Shown here piece after piece: positions 52,661 through 62,274 of a stretch of 64,000 bases of DNA. The translations under genes were made by a program, and so were the position numbers. The DNA lies in the NCBI GenBank assembly GCA_022539475.1, contig VCMS01000003.1, positions 146,983-210,982 of the forward strand. The letters run 5' to 3'. Origin of the DNA: Gracilaria domingensis. Lineage: Eukaryota > Rhodophyta > Florideophyceae > Gracilariales > Gracilariaceae. Positions within the stretch are counted from its first letter, which is position 1, and each line of letters begins with the position of its first letter. Under the pieces are notes generated by a model. It made no database searches. It saw only the letters and a program-made list of their open reading frames with translations, and was not told where the DNA came from.

Positions 52661-54211
52661 ATGGAGGCTCGATGCAAGCTCGTCATAACAGCCATTGCAG
52701 TAGCAATAATCGCCATGCTTCCTCGCATCCGAGCGCAGCAAGTGCAAACAGCTGAAGCTCCTTCTCTAGCCGATCTGCTGACCATGACCACCAACCCTCC
52801 AAACGAAGCTCTCACAGCCTTTTTCCCACCTTCAATCTTCAATGCTCAAACGCCACTAGCAATTCGTTACGCTCTCGTAGGATCCGTCGCACAGTATGAA
52901 ATCTTTGCAGCTTGTCATCCGGTTGCTCTCTCATTCTTTGGAGACAAGCAATACATCCCGTCTCGCTTTTGTACCGACCGTGATGACAAGGCGTTGATTC
53001 AGACGCACATGTTTTATCGACTTCTGGCCTCTGAGTTCCCTATTGACTCAAAGCCAGGAGAGCAGTTTCTTATCGACAATGGCCTGAATCCTTTTGACCG
53101 TTCTACCAATATTTCTACTCCTGTTGGGTGGGCAAATGCAGTTTCGAATCGTTTGATTCAGTACTTTGTTACTGATGGATGGAATTCACAGGGCGATCTA
53201 TCAAAGCGCGATTATAGACAACAGTACCAGGATTACACTTCTTATGCTCCAGTCAATCAGCCACATGTCAACTCACAAGATCTCGAATTCCCGCTTCGTT
53301 GGCAACCGCTCACTGCTCCGGTTGATAATCGAGGGTTATTCGCAAGTCAACAGCATGTCGTCCCGCAGATCGCCACCAATGGAAAGCCGCTAGCTTTATC
53401 CCGCGAGCAGTATGAGCAACGTCGCGCACCTCCTCTTTACGATAACCCCAATCGTCGCAATGCGCTCGGTCGAAAGGATACAAAGTTGGCCCATCGCTTA
53501 ATAAGGAACCTCTTTAAGCGCTCTGCGAATGTTACCGAGGAGAAGGTATTGATATCTTACATGTGGGAGAACAAGTTCTTTTCTCTTGGATTGTTCGCTG
53601 CCTATTATCAAGACTTGCTTGGCCTCAACGACGATATTATGATACCGTTATTTTTTGCCGAGATGCTCGCTCAACATGACGCTACACTAGTCGCATGGAA
53701 GGAAAAGAGGCGTCATGATTACGTTCGCCCTGTTACGCTGATTCGTAAGTTGCTCAAAGGCAAAAAGGTATGTGCATGGAAAGGGCTCAAAGAAGGTGTT
53801 GGATTTGTTGAAGCCGATGAATGGGAACCTGTTGTGCCTATTCAACCACACTCTGAATACCCTTCTGGTTCTGCTGTGATCTGTACGGCCTCATTAGAAA
53901 ACCTGGAGATCTTCCTTGAGACTATAGTGCTTAACGGCACTGGTACCGTACCTGCGTTTGAAATGGATATCGTCCCGGGGCTTGTTCCAAACAGTCCTGT
54001 TGAAAAGACCGTCAAGGTTGTTTTCAACAGTTTACAAGAAGCTGTACTGAGCTGCGGTGAGTCCAGGCTTAATTCTGGTGTGCATTTTGACCCGTCTGTA
54101 CCTGTCGGACATCGTCTGGGAGCAGGTATTGGCAAAGCCGCTTTTGCTCACGTTATGGATCTTGTTAAAGGCAGAGTACCGGAAAACTGCGAACGCTGTT
54201 TCGAGACCTAA
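52661..54211 (+). CDS. Secreted vanadium-haloperoxidase-superfamily protein with an altered active site
   Basis: 516 aa from ATG 52661, with a signal peptide (LVITAIAVAIIAMLPRIRA, cleavage before Gln26). The superfamily joins vanadium halo-peroxidases and acid phosphatases. Seen: Lys349 then six residues then Arg356-Pro357 (KRRHDYVRP), matching the K-x6-RP motif; PSGS at 401-404 where PSGH is expected; and S468-R469-x5-His475 (SRLNSGVH), matching the SRx5H vanadate/phosphate ligand motif, though the following HFDPSVPVG lacks the usual H-x3-D. So the anion-pocket Lys, Args and ligand His are kept while the acid-base His is replaced by Ser. The long helical middle (residues 295-345) fits the family. 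Halide oxidation may be lost or changed. Confidence 0.78.
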   Translation: MEARCKLVITAIAVAIIAMLPRIRAQQVQTAEAPSLADLLTMTTNPPNEALTAFFPPSIFNAQTPLAIRYALVGSVAQYEIFAACHPVALSFFGDKQYIPSRFCTDRDDKALIQTHMFYRLLASEFPIDSKPGEQFLIDNGLNPFDRSTNISTPVGWANAVSNRLIQYFVTDGWNSQGDLSKRDYRQQYQDYTSYAPVNQPHVNSQDLEFPLRWQPLTAPVDNRGLFASQQHVVPQIATNGKPLALSREQYEQRRAPPLYDNPNRRNALGRKDTKLAHRLIRNLFKRSANVTEEKVLISYMWENKFFSLGLFAAYYQDLLGLNDDIMIPLFFAEMLAQHDATLVAWKEKRRHDYVRPVTLIRKLLKGKKVCAWKGLKEGVGFVEADEWEPVVPIQPHSEYPSGSAVICTASLENLEIFLETIVLNGTGTVPAFEMDIVPGLVPNSPVEKTVKVVFNSLQEAVLSCGESRLNSGVHFDPSVPVGHRLGAGIGKAAFAHVMDLVKGRVPENCERCFET

Positions 54212-55091
54212 ACTTATGGAATAGGAACTCACCGGAATGGCATGAATGAAACTAGCCTTACCGAATCCTATTCTTCACGATTGGAAAAGTAAGTGCGTAG
54301 GGTCGACTTTGGTGCCGCCAAGCCAAAACATTTATGTTGTGAAACTTAGAATTTTGTTTGAACATCTCCTCCTGCGTAGTTTAGAATTTATGGATGGAAC
54401 ATGATCCAAAGAAATGCGTTTGCGATAGTGTACTATACCATTGAATTCTGTGCTCGATGATGGGGAGTGTCTTTCCCGCTGTTGAGTACACACATTTGCT
54501 TGAGATTCGTGAAAACGAGTTCACTCACTGCTTCTTACGCTTTCTATACCCAAGGGTGGAACCACTTTCAATGGCGCAATGTTCCCAAGTTTGCTTCTTT
54601 CCCACAATAAAGCTCCGTAGCGATGGAAAATGCTTCCGAACTGACAGTCTCCCTGCTTGCAAGTATGGTATCTAATCGGATGACTAGTCATCATGAAACG
54701 CCCCTTCTTTTCTTGGCGAATGAACCGAAATTTAGGTAAGCCCTCCGGAGCACCTCAGCAACGTCCAGGTATTCTCATCCGGTAAGGGTGCTGTGCCTTC
54801 TGGTTCTTTTGGTTTAGAGGATTCCGAAAGGGTGCGATGCCAAAAACCTCACCGACGGGTCAATGGTTTCAGGCGCATGACTCCCACGTGGCATCATACC
54901 ATACGATAACAGGGTAAAATGAACGATGAACCCTGGAAAGCGCGGAAATGGTAAAAGAGTCACGACGCCTCATCCGTCATCTATTCATGCATCCCCGGAG
55001 ACGGCTGATACCAGTAGAGTCTTTCGACTCAACTCACATTGGTTGTGAAGAAGACGGACGGGGACGCTTCTCTTTACTCGATTTCATTTAA
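54212..55091. other. Spacer between haloperoxidase-like and GCFC genes
   Basis: About 0.9 kb between two plus-strand genes. Only short frames and no clear motif. Confidence 0.5.
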
Positions 55092-56987
55092 ATGAGCGGA
55101 GCCCAACCGCCAGAGCCCGCGCTCTTTTTGAAGCGTAGCCGCAGGGTTCAGAAAAGGCGTCGAGTAGTTACGCCGTTTTCTGGTCCGGACAATGTTGATG
55201 AACCTAATGTAACGTTAGGAACTGAAAATGTCGGCACTGTCTTTTCTTCCAATGCTTCCATATCTGCTGCCCCATCAAGTAGTGGAGGTCTGCCAACGAT
55301 ACAGGACCATAGTCGTTCTCGCCCTTATTCTCTCCGTGTTAAGCCTCGTGTGCAAACAAAGCTCAAACAGGCGCCGGTGGTTCCCGGGTATGAGCCGGAG
55401 TCAGATCCGTCTAACGAGAAACAAGCTTCATACACAGAGGAACAACTGAAACAACTCAAGCAGAAGCTCCGCATTACTCCCCATTCTCGCCCGTCGCCAA
55501 CTGTTCCCAGTGACGGACCGCCTTTACGTGTGTCCAAAAACTCTTCCGCATATCAACAACACAGAAACCAAACCGCCTCATCTAGTAGCAACAAGGTCGA
55601 ACACGGCGTTCCGTCAAACGAGAAGTCCCGATTCTCGTTGTCTCAACCTTCGCGACCAACAACAGCGAAACAAATACCAGGGACCGCTGGAGCAGCACCG
55701 TTTTCTGCTGAATGGAAGGCACGAATATACGACGAGGACGATATTGAAGTTGAACATGTTTCAAACTTTTCTCGCACAGAGACTGGTGCCAGCGATAGTG
55801 AGAGTGCCGATGCCGAATGGGAGGCGCAAATCATGCGACGTGCTGCGCAGAAAACAACGGACCAGGATCAATATTTGCTCCGACGCGAGATGAATATCAT
55901 TCGAGATGTGGAGATGGAAGGAACGCGAACCGGTGCCTTCAAGAGGCTAAAGGTTGACATTGGAAAGCGTATTGATGAACTCGCCGCGCAACAAGCTTAC
56001 GTAGAGCAGAAAATTGATCGACTGGCTCAAGTAGTACGACAAGACACAGACATCAAAGGAAACGCCAATGCCTCTGTGGAAGATATTCGACGAAAAGTTG
56101 AACTTTACGAGGACTTAGTGCAGCGAATTTCTACCGCATCGAGAAAAGTTGCGGCTTCTAAAGAGGTTTTTGAAAGATGGGAGAGCTTTATTGAGGACCA
56201 AATGACGAAGAGGATAAGACAGATTACTGTATGGCTGAACGGTGGCACCGATGAATTTGGGCGTGAGAGGAAGGTACGGATCCTAGATATTGGAGAAATT
56301 CGCGATGACTTCCAGGAATGGGGTGGTCGTCTAGTCGAACAAGAACAGAAAGAAGTGATTGAACTTCGCGAAGAGCTTTCCTTCGAAAAGATCACGAGAT
56401 TGGCGAAAGATTGGCGGGAAAGCTTTCCTGAAGAATACGACTCCGCTTTCGCAGATGCTGCGTTAGGGAAGTTATTAGGAAAATTGGCACTGCTGGAGAA
56501 TGACATTGGTTTTGTTCTCAACCTTGATCAGAGAGAGGAGATGATAAAGACTGCAATCATGGCGTTTGGAGTGGAACGCTTTGCGACTTGGATCAAAGCA
56601 AGATGGGAACCTAGATTATTTGGAAGCTGTGAGTTCGTGGGCGACTTAATGGAGGCTATAAACACTGCCCCTGAAGATGCAATAAAGCTTGTTCGAGCCG
56701 CTTTGCAAGCTCGACTTGAGTTGGAGATTGAAGCTCTTAAAGCCTTGGGTGAGAAAGGTATTACACAAGTCTTACGAGGTTTGCTGGTCGTTTCAAAAAA
56801 AGGTCAGTTTGATCCGGGATTTGTGAAGGTGATTCAAGCTTGTGAAGATATCAGCGGGCTTGAAGGGTTTGAAGAAGAGTTCGAATGGCTCACAGAATGT
56901 TCTTTCATACGTGATGACGCCAGAAAGATTTGTCAATGGCGGGATAAGCTGCGAAGGCCCGAACACAAGAGTAATGGGCTTTCATGA
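55092..56987 (+). CDS. GCFC / PAXBP1-family protein (GC-rich-sequence factor, splicing-linked)
   Basis: 631 aa, shorter than animal and plant homologues (about 850-920). The family (PAXBP1, plant ILP1) works with the NTR1/TFIP11 G-patch protein in spliceosome turnover; the old name GC-rich DNA-binding factor is a misnomer. The N-terminus is basic and disordered with SYTEEQLKQLKQKL, a conserved small block after it. A coiled coil runs about residues 290-380 (DIGKRIDELAAQQAYVEQKI). The C-terminal GCFC domain is seen as ARWEPRLFGSCEFVGDLMEAI and helices to the end, but the last part of the family domain appears shortened. The first ATG of the frame was chosen; no introns are needed. Confidence 0.78.
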   Translation: MSGAQPPEPALFLKRSRRVQKRRRVVTPFSGPDNVDEPNVTLGTENVGTVFSSNASISAAPSSSGGLPTIQDHSRSRPYSLRVKPRVQTKLKQAPVVPGYEPESDPSNEKQASYTEEQLKQLKQKLRITPHSRPSPTVPSDGPPLRVSKNSSAYQQHRNQTASSSSNKVEHGVPSNEKSRFSLSQPSRPTTAKQIPGTAGAAPFSAEWKARIYDEDDIEVEHVSNFSRTETGASDSESADAEWEAQIMRRAAQKTTDQDQYLLRREMNIIRDVEMEGTRTGAFKRLKVDIGKRIDELAAQQAYVEQKIDRLAQVVRQDTDIKGNANASVEDIRRKVELYEDLVQRISTASRKVAASKEVFERWESFIEDQMTKRIRQITVWLNGGTDEFGRERKVRILDIGEIRDDFQEWGGRLVEQEQKEVIELREELSFEKITRLAKDWRESFPEEYDSAFADAALGKLLGKLALLENDIGFVLNLDQREEMIKTAIMAFGVERFATWIKARWEPRLFGSCEFVGDLMEAINTAPEDAIKLVRAALQARLELEIEALKALGEKGITQVLRGLLVVSKKGQFDPGFVKVIQACEDISGLEGFEEEFEWLTECSFIRDDARKICQWRDKLRRPEHKSNGLS

Positions 56988-57778
56988 AGATTACTTGCCG
57001 GAACGGAGAACTCTCAGCCGAAGTTGGATCGTAACTCTGCTCTGCTCTGATATGTCTGGCGCATTTGTGCAAGACGTGGTGCCAAGGGGATTATTACCGC
57101 AGCGATTTCTAACAAGTTGACTTTGAATCATTGATTGTCTCACTTTGACCGGCCGTGCAGTATGCCGAGTTTTCAGTAGCTTTCTATGCATACATAAACA
57201 AGGTAAGGGCAGAGAATCAGCGGGATTATGATTGACAAACAGAAGCGCAAGCTCCTTGAGTTTACTTCAATCGGGCCTGGCAGTACGCTTCCTGGAGCAC
57301 CCACAAGCACAAGATCATTTGTTTGACAACCTTAAGGTTGTTCTTCATCTCATCATGAAATGATCTCTTTATGATGATGGCGCTGCTGAATATCATCTTC
57401 ATGCTCGGGCAAAATCTGCGTTTCTATCTACACCTGCGCCTTGTGCGCGCACGCTTGTGGTTCGCCACTGCAATCCATGATGGATTGCACAGTGGCGAAC
57501 CACAAGCACTGATACTAGAAGAGAAGGCTACCCTGGCATGCAGATGTGGTTTTCGCATTTGCTTCCGCTGTTGCAACTCGCTACTTGCACTCGTGTAGCG
57601 TCCTGGTACTGTAAGACCCAGCTCCTGAATCGTCAGTGTGTCTCCCACCGCAAACATGGCAAAGCTCGAAGACGGGAGATTAACGGTTCAAGATGGAATT
57701 GCATCCTCGGCGTCGACGACGCAAGCTTGCTCGGGGTATCTCAGCTTCTCCCAGAGTCTTCCTCACGTACCTTTCAAA
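56988..57778. other. Spacer with hairpin; pyrophosphatase leader
   Basis: Contains the hairpin at 57453-57507. An upstream in-frame ATG at 57656 could extend the pyrophosphatase by 41 residues. Confidence 0.5.
57453..57507. repeat. 25-27-bp hairpin, 3-nt loop
   Basis: Arm 57453-57477 (GCTTGTGGTTCGCCACTG then CAATCCA), loop TGA, arm 57481-57507. The arms are complementary except for a 2-nt bulge. Confidence 0.8.
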
Positions 57779-58672
57779 ATGCGTATTCCGGCCTTCGCAT
57801 CACCCGCCGCCATCGCGCGGCGGCCTTTAGCGCGCTCTGGATTGTGCAGCCGGGCCCACATAGGTCGCCCCTTCGTCAGCGTTTCTCGATCCTCGGGATC
57901 ACGCGCCTTCATTCACATGCACCATAACACCGCAACAGATTTGCAGTCGGTACAAACCGAGACAGCTGGTGAATCGAACACGAAGAGCTTCCGACTATTC
58001 TACAGATCGGCCAAAGATATTCAGTTATCACCGTGGCATGATATTCCGGTTTATCCGGACCCTTCTGACACTTCAATTGTTCATTTTGTAAATGAGATTC
58101 CACGCGGAACACAAGCGAAGATGGAGATCGCGACTGATGAGACCGGTACACCCATAAAGCAAGATATCAAGAAGGGTGAGCTTCGTGTTTACAAGTACGG
58201 ACCGTCTCTCGTTAATTACGGAGCAATCCCACAGACGTGGGAAGACCCCTCATCAATTCATCCTGAGCTGAACTTCTGTGGAGACGGTGATCCAGTTGAT
58301 GTCTGCGAAATTGGCGACGCAATAATGCCATTCGGGGCGGTTTACAAGGTCAAGGTTTTGGGATGTCTTGCTCTCTTAGACGAGGGTGAAATTGACTGGA
58401 AGATCATCGGTATCAACACTGACGATCCGAAGGCTAGCGAGGTCAACGACATTGACGATGTTGAACGAGTTTTCCCCGGCAAAGTGCACGAAGTGCGAGA
58501 GTGGTTCAGGTTGTACAAAACTGCTGAGGGAAAGGGAGAGAATGAATACGGATATGGCGGGGAGGCGAAGAATTCTGTATTCGCCCAGAACGTGGTTTCT
58601 GAGACTCATACCAGTTGGGCGGACCTGAAAAGTGGTAAGATCGAAAATGAGGATGAGCTGTCTTTGAAATAG
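57779..58672 (+). CDS. PPA: Family I inorganic pyrophosphatase, probably plastid
   Basis: 297 aa from ATG 57779. Hydrolyses pyrophosphate and so drives biosynthetic reactions that release it, including sulfate activation ahead of APS reductase. The catalytic domain shows PWHDIPVY, FVNEIPRGTQAKMEIATDE, YKYGPSLVNYGAIPQTWEDP and the signature DGDPVDVCEIG, then DWKIIGI and FPGKVHEVREWFRLYK. All metal-binding acidic residues of the signature are present. I chose 57779 because it begins a transit-peptide-like sequence (MRIPAFASPAAIARRPLARS) whose Ala-Phe motif matches APR and FTRV here. The upstream ATG 57656 gives 338 aa and remains possible. About 300 aa is the size of plant plastid pyrophosphatase. 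Confidence 0.94.
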   Translation: MRIPAFASPAAIARRPLARSGLCSRAHIGRPFVSVSRSSGSRAFIHMHHNTATDLQSVQTETAGESNTKSFRLFYRSAKDIQLSPWHDIPVYPDPSDTSIVHFVNEIPRGTQAKMEIATDETGTPIKQDIKKGELRVYKYGPSLVNYGAIPQTWEDPSSIHPELNFCGDGDPVDVCEIGDAIMPFGAVYKVKVLGCLALLDEGEIDWKIIGINTDDPKASEVNDIDDVERVFPGKVHEVREWFRLYKTAEGKGENEYGYGGEAKNSVFAQNVVSETHTSWADLKSGKIENEDELSLK

Positions 58673-58793
58673 AAGAACTCGTTTTTTTCTTCTCCGAAAG
58701 GCGAAGTCCTTCATATGACCTCCATTGCTTGAGTTCAATAGCTTCGTACAAGCGCCTGTTTCTAGTTGCGATTTGTGTCTCCAATTGTTAAGG

Positions 58794-58808
58794 GGTACCG
58801 ACGGTACC
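58794..58808. repeat. GGTACCGACGGTACC element, copy 1
   Basis: Two GGTACC palindromes 3 bp apart. The identical 15-mer recurs at 59562-59576 and a close inverted form at 59337-59351. Confidence 0.65.
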
Positions 58809-59336
58809 AAAAGTACGTCTACGCCTTTTGACATGTTTTAGCCGGTATGCTTCTTGATATGTGAATCTGTGTTGCCTCAGTATGCAGTCGGATGTTACGT
58901 AAGGTAAGTTCATGCTTTCATTTTTCGACGCCGAGGATGTCTTTGTATTAGCTCTATCGGAACATCGCGACAACTAGCGATAGGACGACCCTGCGAACTT
59001 TCGTTCGACATCAACCATAACAACTGAGGCTTAGTCTTGAGCGCAACCATCTCCGTTACGCACGACATCTGACTGTGGTCTTCTTGTCTATGGCTCCGCC
59101 GTTTCAAATCTCTATGTACGAAAGCGCTCTTTTCGTGGGGAACAACTGGACAAGGTTATCGTTTGCTATAGAGCTTACATGTCAAGTGCCATCAGCAGGT
59201 CGTCGATAAACTTCGCCTCCATATTGCATAAAGGTCCGTGAATCACCAGCCAATGTGTCGAGTTCCAACTATCAGGACTATAGGTAGGATTATTGTAGGA
59301 CTGAGCGATTGGCAAGAGGTACTGAGTACCTTTTCC

Positions 59337-59351
59337 AGTACCGTCGGTACA
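59337..59351. repeat. AGTACCGTCGGTACA element
   Basis: Core GTACCGTCGGTAC is the reverse complement of the core in the copies at 58794 and 59562. Confidence 0.6.
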
Positions 59352-59561
59352 TTTCGGCGCACAGTACACCAAATGGACTTCTTCCGGATTATGCGCATTT
59401 CACTGCGGAGCTGTATGCAGACCAGAGGTTCATTTGCCGTGTTGAATATTGGTCAAGGCGTCAAATCACCGTGATGGTCGGGGTCCTTCTTTTCGTCCCA
59501 GAGCTGAATCTGCTGAAAGCCTGGTTTTTGTCCATACCGCATTTGTATCCACCTTGGCATT

Positions 59562-59584
59562 GGTACCGACGGTACCGTCGTACC
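59562..59584. repeat. GGTACCGACGGTACC element, extended copy
   Basis: The same 15-mer as at 58794 followed by GTCGTACC, an extra half unit. Confidence 0.65.
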
Positions 59585-60460
59585 TGACGCCGGCATTTCA
59601 GTGAGTGGCTCCGGGTGTACGCATACTGTATCACAACTTTCTTTGCCCTTGGAGGTAGATTATAGTAGTGCGTGAATATGTCTTTTTGCTGCTTCTTAAG
59701 TAACTCTTTGTTTCCTGACATTTATTCCTGCAATGTTGCATGTTGCACGTAAGGCATTATCTGCTCTAATGTCGTAGTCTGACACAGACATTGGTGTCGC
59801 AGCGATCGAAACAATCGAGATTAAATAGCGATGTACCTGGTACTTCCTCTCCTATCCTCGGGCATGCTGAATTTCTCTCTCTCGACTTGCGAGCGCACAA
59901 GCAGTATTCCGGCTTGGAGCGAAATATTGAACATATCATCGTGTATCAGAAGCTAATGCCCAGAAGTCAATTCTTGCGAGGGAGTCAATCCGCTACACAA
60001 CATCGCCATGATCATCCAATTGATGCCTACAACATCAATCCACGACGTTCCTCCGCGTTCGAACAACATACAAAAGGTGCTTTCGCTCTCAGCTCAAGCA
60101 ACTGTAGTTTGGTCCCAGCCCGGCCCCTGTTGACATGCGAACCTGATGATGTTACTAACCTCCTGTCACAGGAGAAAAGTGGAGTTGATCCTAAGGCTGG
60201 GCCGGTATTCGATTCGGAAGTACGCCCGATCGGCTTCGCCTAGTTGTCTCCTCTTGCTCCTTTACTCCATGATGCGCTTGTTCTGCGCTTGTTCTCTCTA
60301 AGCATGACAGGCTCTTGCTTCTCTGAGATGAAATAGCGTGCCCAGCTTCTACTTCCCATTTTCCATTGCAGTGACTTGGCTTCTAACAATTGTGCTGTCT
60401 CCAAAAGCTCTTCTTCTTCTACAATATGATGGTCAAACGTTCCTTATTCTCATGTAGTTC

Positions 60461-60488
60461 GAGTATCTTTAAGGATACTCTTGGTATG
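60461..60488 (+). repeat. Dispersed palindromic motif, copy 3
   Basis: GAGTATCTTTAAGGATAC followed by TCTTGGTATG, resembling copies at 45868 and 50658. Confidence 0.5.
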
Positions 60489-60957
60489 AGAATTAACTCC
60501 TGTTTTAGAGTGTGCATCCCGGCTTTTGAAGCATCCGACGCGATGGCAATTCACTGCGAACTGAATCGTTATCACGTTTTGTTTCGTTTGGACTGCCTAT
60601 GTGCGGATACCAGTTTCTATGCAAACGAGCAGAGCCTTGTCAAACAAAGATCATTGAGATGAAACTCCGCATTGCGAGAAAGCGTTACGAGAAAGCGATA
60701 CACTGATGAGCTCGTTTCTGTCTGTCGACGAGTAGCATCTAGAAAAACACAAGTTCTAGAATTTTGACGGATGTGCTGGTAACGATGGTCGGGAACGTTA
60801 ATCTGCGAGAGGAGCCCGTTCCAAACGGAAGAAAAGCCACTTTGCAGTCGTTGTACGCCATTGCCAACTATCGCCGAGACATCATTCTTTCACGACCACG
60901 ACCGCGAACTACAACACGCTACCAACGTTTGACGGCAACAACGATCCTATACCTCTC

Positions 60958-62274
60958 ATGATGCCGTGTTTTGCTTTGTTCTCCACTCTGATTGTGTCAC
61001 TATTCATCTCGAACGTCTTCTCCGAGAAAGCGAATGTCAATGCCACATCGGTCATTCACAATCTTCACCAACTTGCAACATACAATGATCTTTCTCCCCC
61101 TTCTGTACAGCGAATTCTATACACAAGTTCTGATGTATCTGCCAGAAAATACATACAGTCGCTCATGAAGGCTGCGGGACTACATGTTTCGCACGATGCG
61201 GTAGGAAACATGTTTGGCACATGGGAAGGAACCACTTCTTTACCTGGCGTTCTGACAGGTTCACATATCGACGCAATCCCGCATAGTGGCATGTATGATG
61301 GTACTCTGGGTGCCATAGGTGCTATCGAAGCTGTTCGAGCACTTCGTCAATCCGGTTTTTCGCCACAGCGTTCCATCACCATTGTTATGTTCACATCCGA
61401 AGAGCCTACCCGTTTCGGTTTAAGCTGCATCGGCAGCCGTTTGCTTGTGAACGCTATGAAAATTGATGAGCTTGATGACCTTCAGGACGACACACAGACC
61501 TCTTTCCACTCCGCGAGGAAACATGCAGGATACGACCAGGATATGGATTCTGTATCCCTAGATGCCTCGTCCTTCTCTGCTTTCGTGGAGTTGCATATTG
61601 AACAAGCGGACGTTCTGGAAAAGTCGGGAGTCAGTATTGGCGCTGTATCCCATATAGCTGCGCCAGCCTCGGCAGAAGTTATGTTCGAAGGCGACGGTGG
61701 TCATGCAGGGAGTTTGCTAATGAAATACAGAAATGACGCAGGTCTCGCAGCAGCGCAGTTGGCGCTGGCTGTCGAAAAAGCAGCTCTCCGAAGAGGAGAA
61801 GACTGCGTTGCAACCACTGGGAAACTAGAACTGTTTCCAGGTGCCGTAAACAGTGTACCAAGCAAGGCCACATTGTCCATAGACGTAAGGGATGTGGATT
61901 TGGAACGAAGAGATTCTGCCTTACAAGAGATCGAAACTGAAATGAAGTCCATAGCTGTGCAAAGGGATGTAAGCGCTGAACTTGAGGTCCATAGTAAGGA
62001 CGACCCTGCTGTTTGTGATTCTCGCATTGTGGATACGGTGGTAAATGTAGCGGAACAACTCGGGCTTAGCGTTACAAGAATGGTTTCGCGTGCTTATCAT
62101 GATGCACTGTTTATGGCGAAGTTGTTCCCTACCGCAATGATATTCGTTCCGTGCCGAGATGGGGTTAGTCATCGCCCCGATGAATTCGTAAAGGAAGGCG
62201 ATGTATACAATGGTGTGGCGGTATTGGCTGGGGTTCTCCGCAAACTGGCCGGTGAAGAAAAAACTGAGCTTTGA
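60958..62274 (+). CDS. UAH: Ureidoglycolate amidohydrolase (M20 family), ER-targeted
   Basis: 438 aa from the first of two adjacent ATGs. The enzyme cleaves ureidoglycolate to glyoxylate, ammonia and CO2, the last step of purine (ureide) nitrogen recovery; plant UAH resides in the ER. Residues 1 to about 23 are a signal peptide (FALFSTLIVSLFISNVFS). The order of motifs matches plant UAH closely: RILYTSSDVSARKYI, NMFGTWEG, TGSHIDAIPHSGMYDGTLG (metal ligands His103 and Asp114), MFTSEEPTRFG (Glu148/149), FVELHIEQ (His213), IAAPASAEVMFEGDGGHAG, and SRAYHDALFMAK with the last metal-binding His. Allantoate amidohydrolase and carbamoyl-amino-acid hydrolases are close relatives, but SEEPTRFG and the IAAPAS segment favour UAH. 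Confidence 0.9.
   Translation: MMPCFALFSTLIVSLFISNVFSEKANVNATSVIHNLHQLATYNDLSPPSVQRILYTSSDVSARKYIQSLMKAAGLHVSHDAVGNMFGTWEGTTSLPGVLTGSHIDAIPHSGMYDGTLGAIGAIEAVRALRQSGFSPQRSITIVMFTSEEPTRFGLSCIGSRLLVNAMKIDELDDLQDDTQTSFHSARKHAGYDQDMDSVSLDASSFSAFVELHIEQADVLEKSGVSIGAVSHIAAPASAEVMFEGDGGHAGSLLMKYRNDAGLAAAQLALAVEKAALRRGEDCVATTGKLELFPGAVNSVPSKATLSIDVRDVDLERRDSALQEIETEMKSIAVQRDVSAELEVHSKDDPAVCDSRIVDTVVNVAEQLGLSVTRMVSRAYHDALFMAKLFPTAMIFVPCRDGVSHRPDEFVKEGDVYNGVAVLAGVLRKLAGEEKTEL

Larger units (their letters stand above)
58673..60957. other. Gene-free 2.3-kb spacer with GGTACC-type repeats
   Basis: No convincing gene; the longest frame (59791-60243) opens with TTG. Short related palindromic motifs occur at 58794, 59337, 59562 and 60461. 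Confidence 0.55.

Noticed and set aside
59791-60243. 150-codon frame in the spacer before UAH
   Set aside because: It opens with TTG, has no domain, and its only internal ATG is late.
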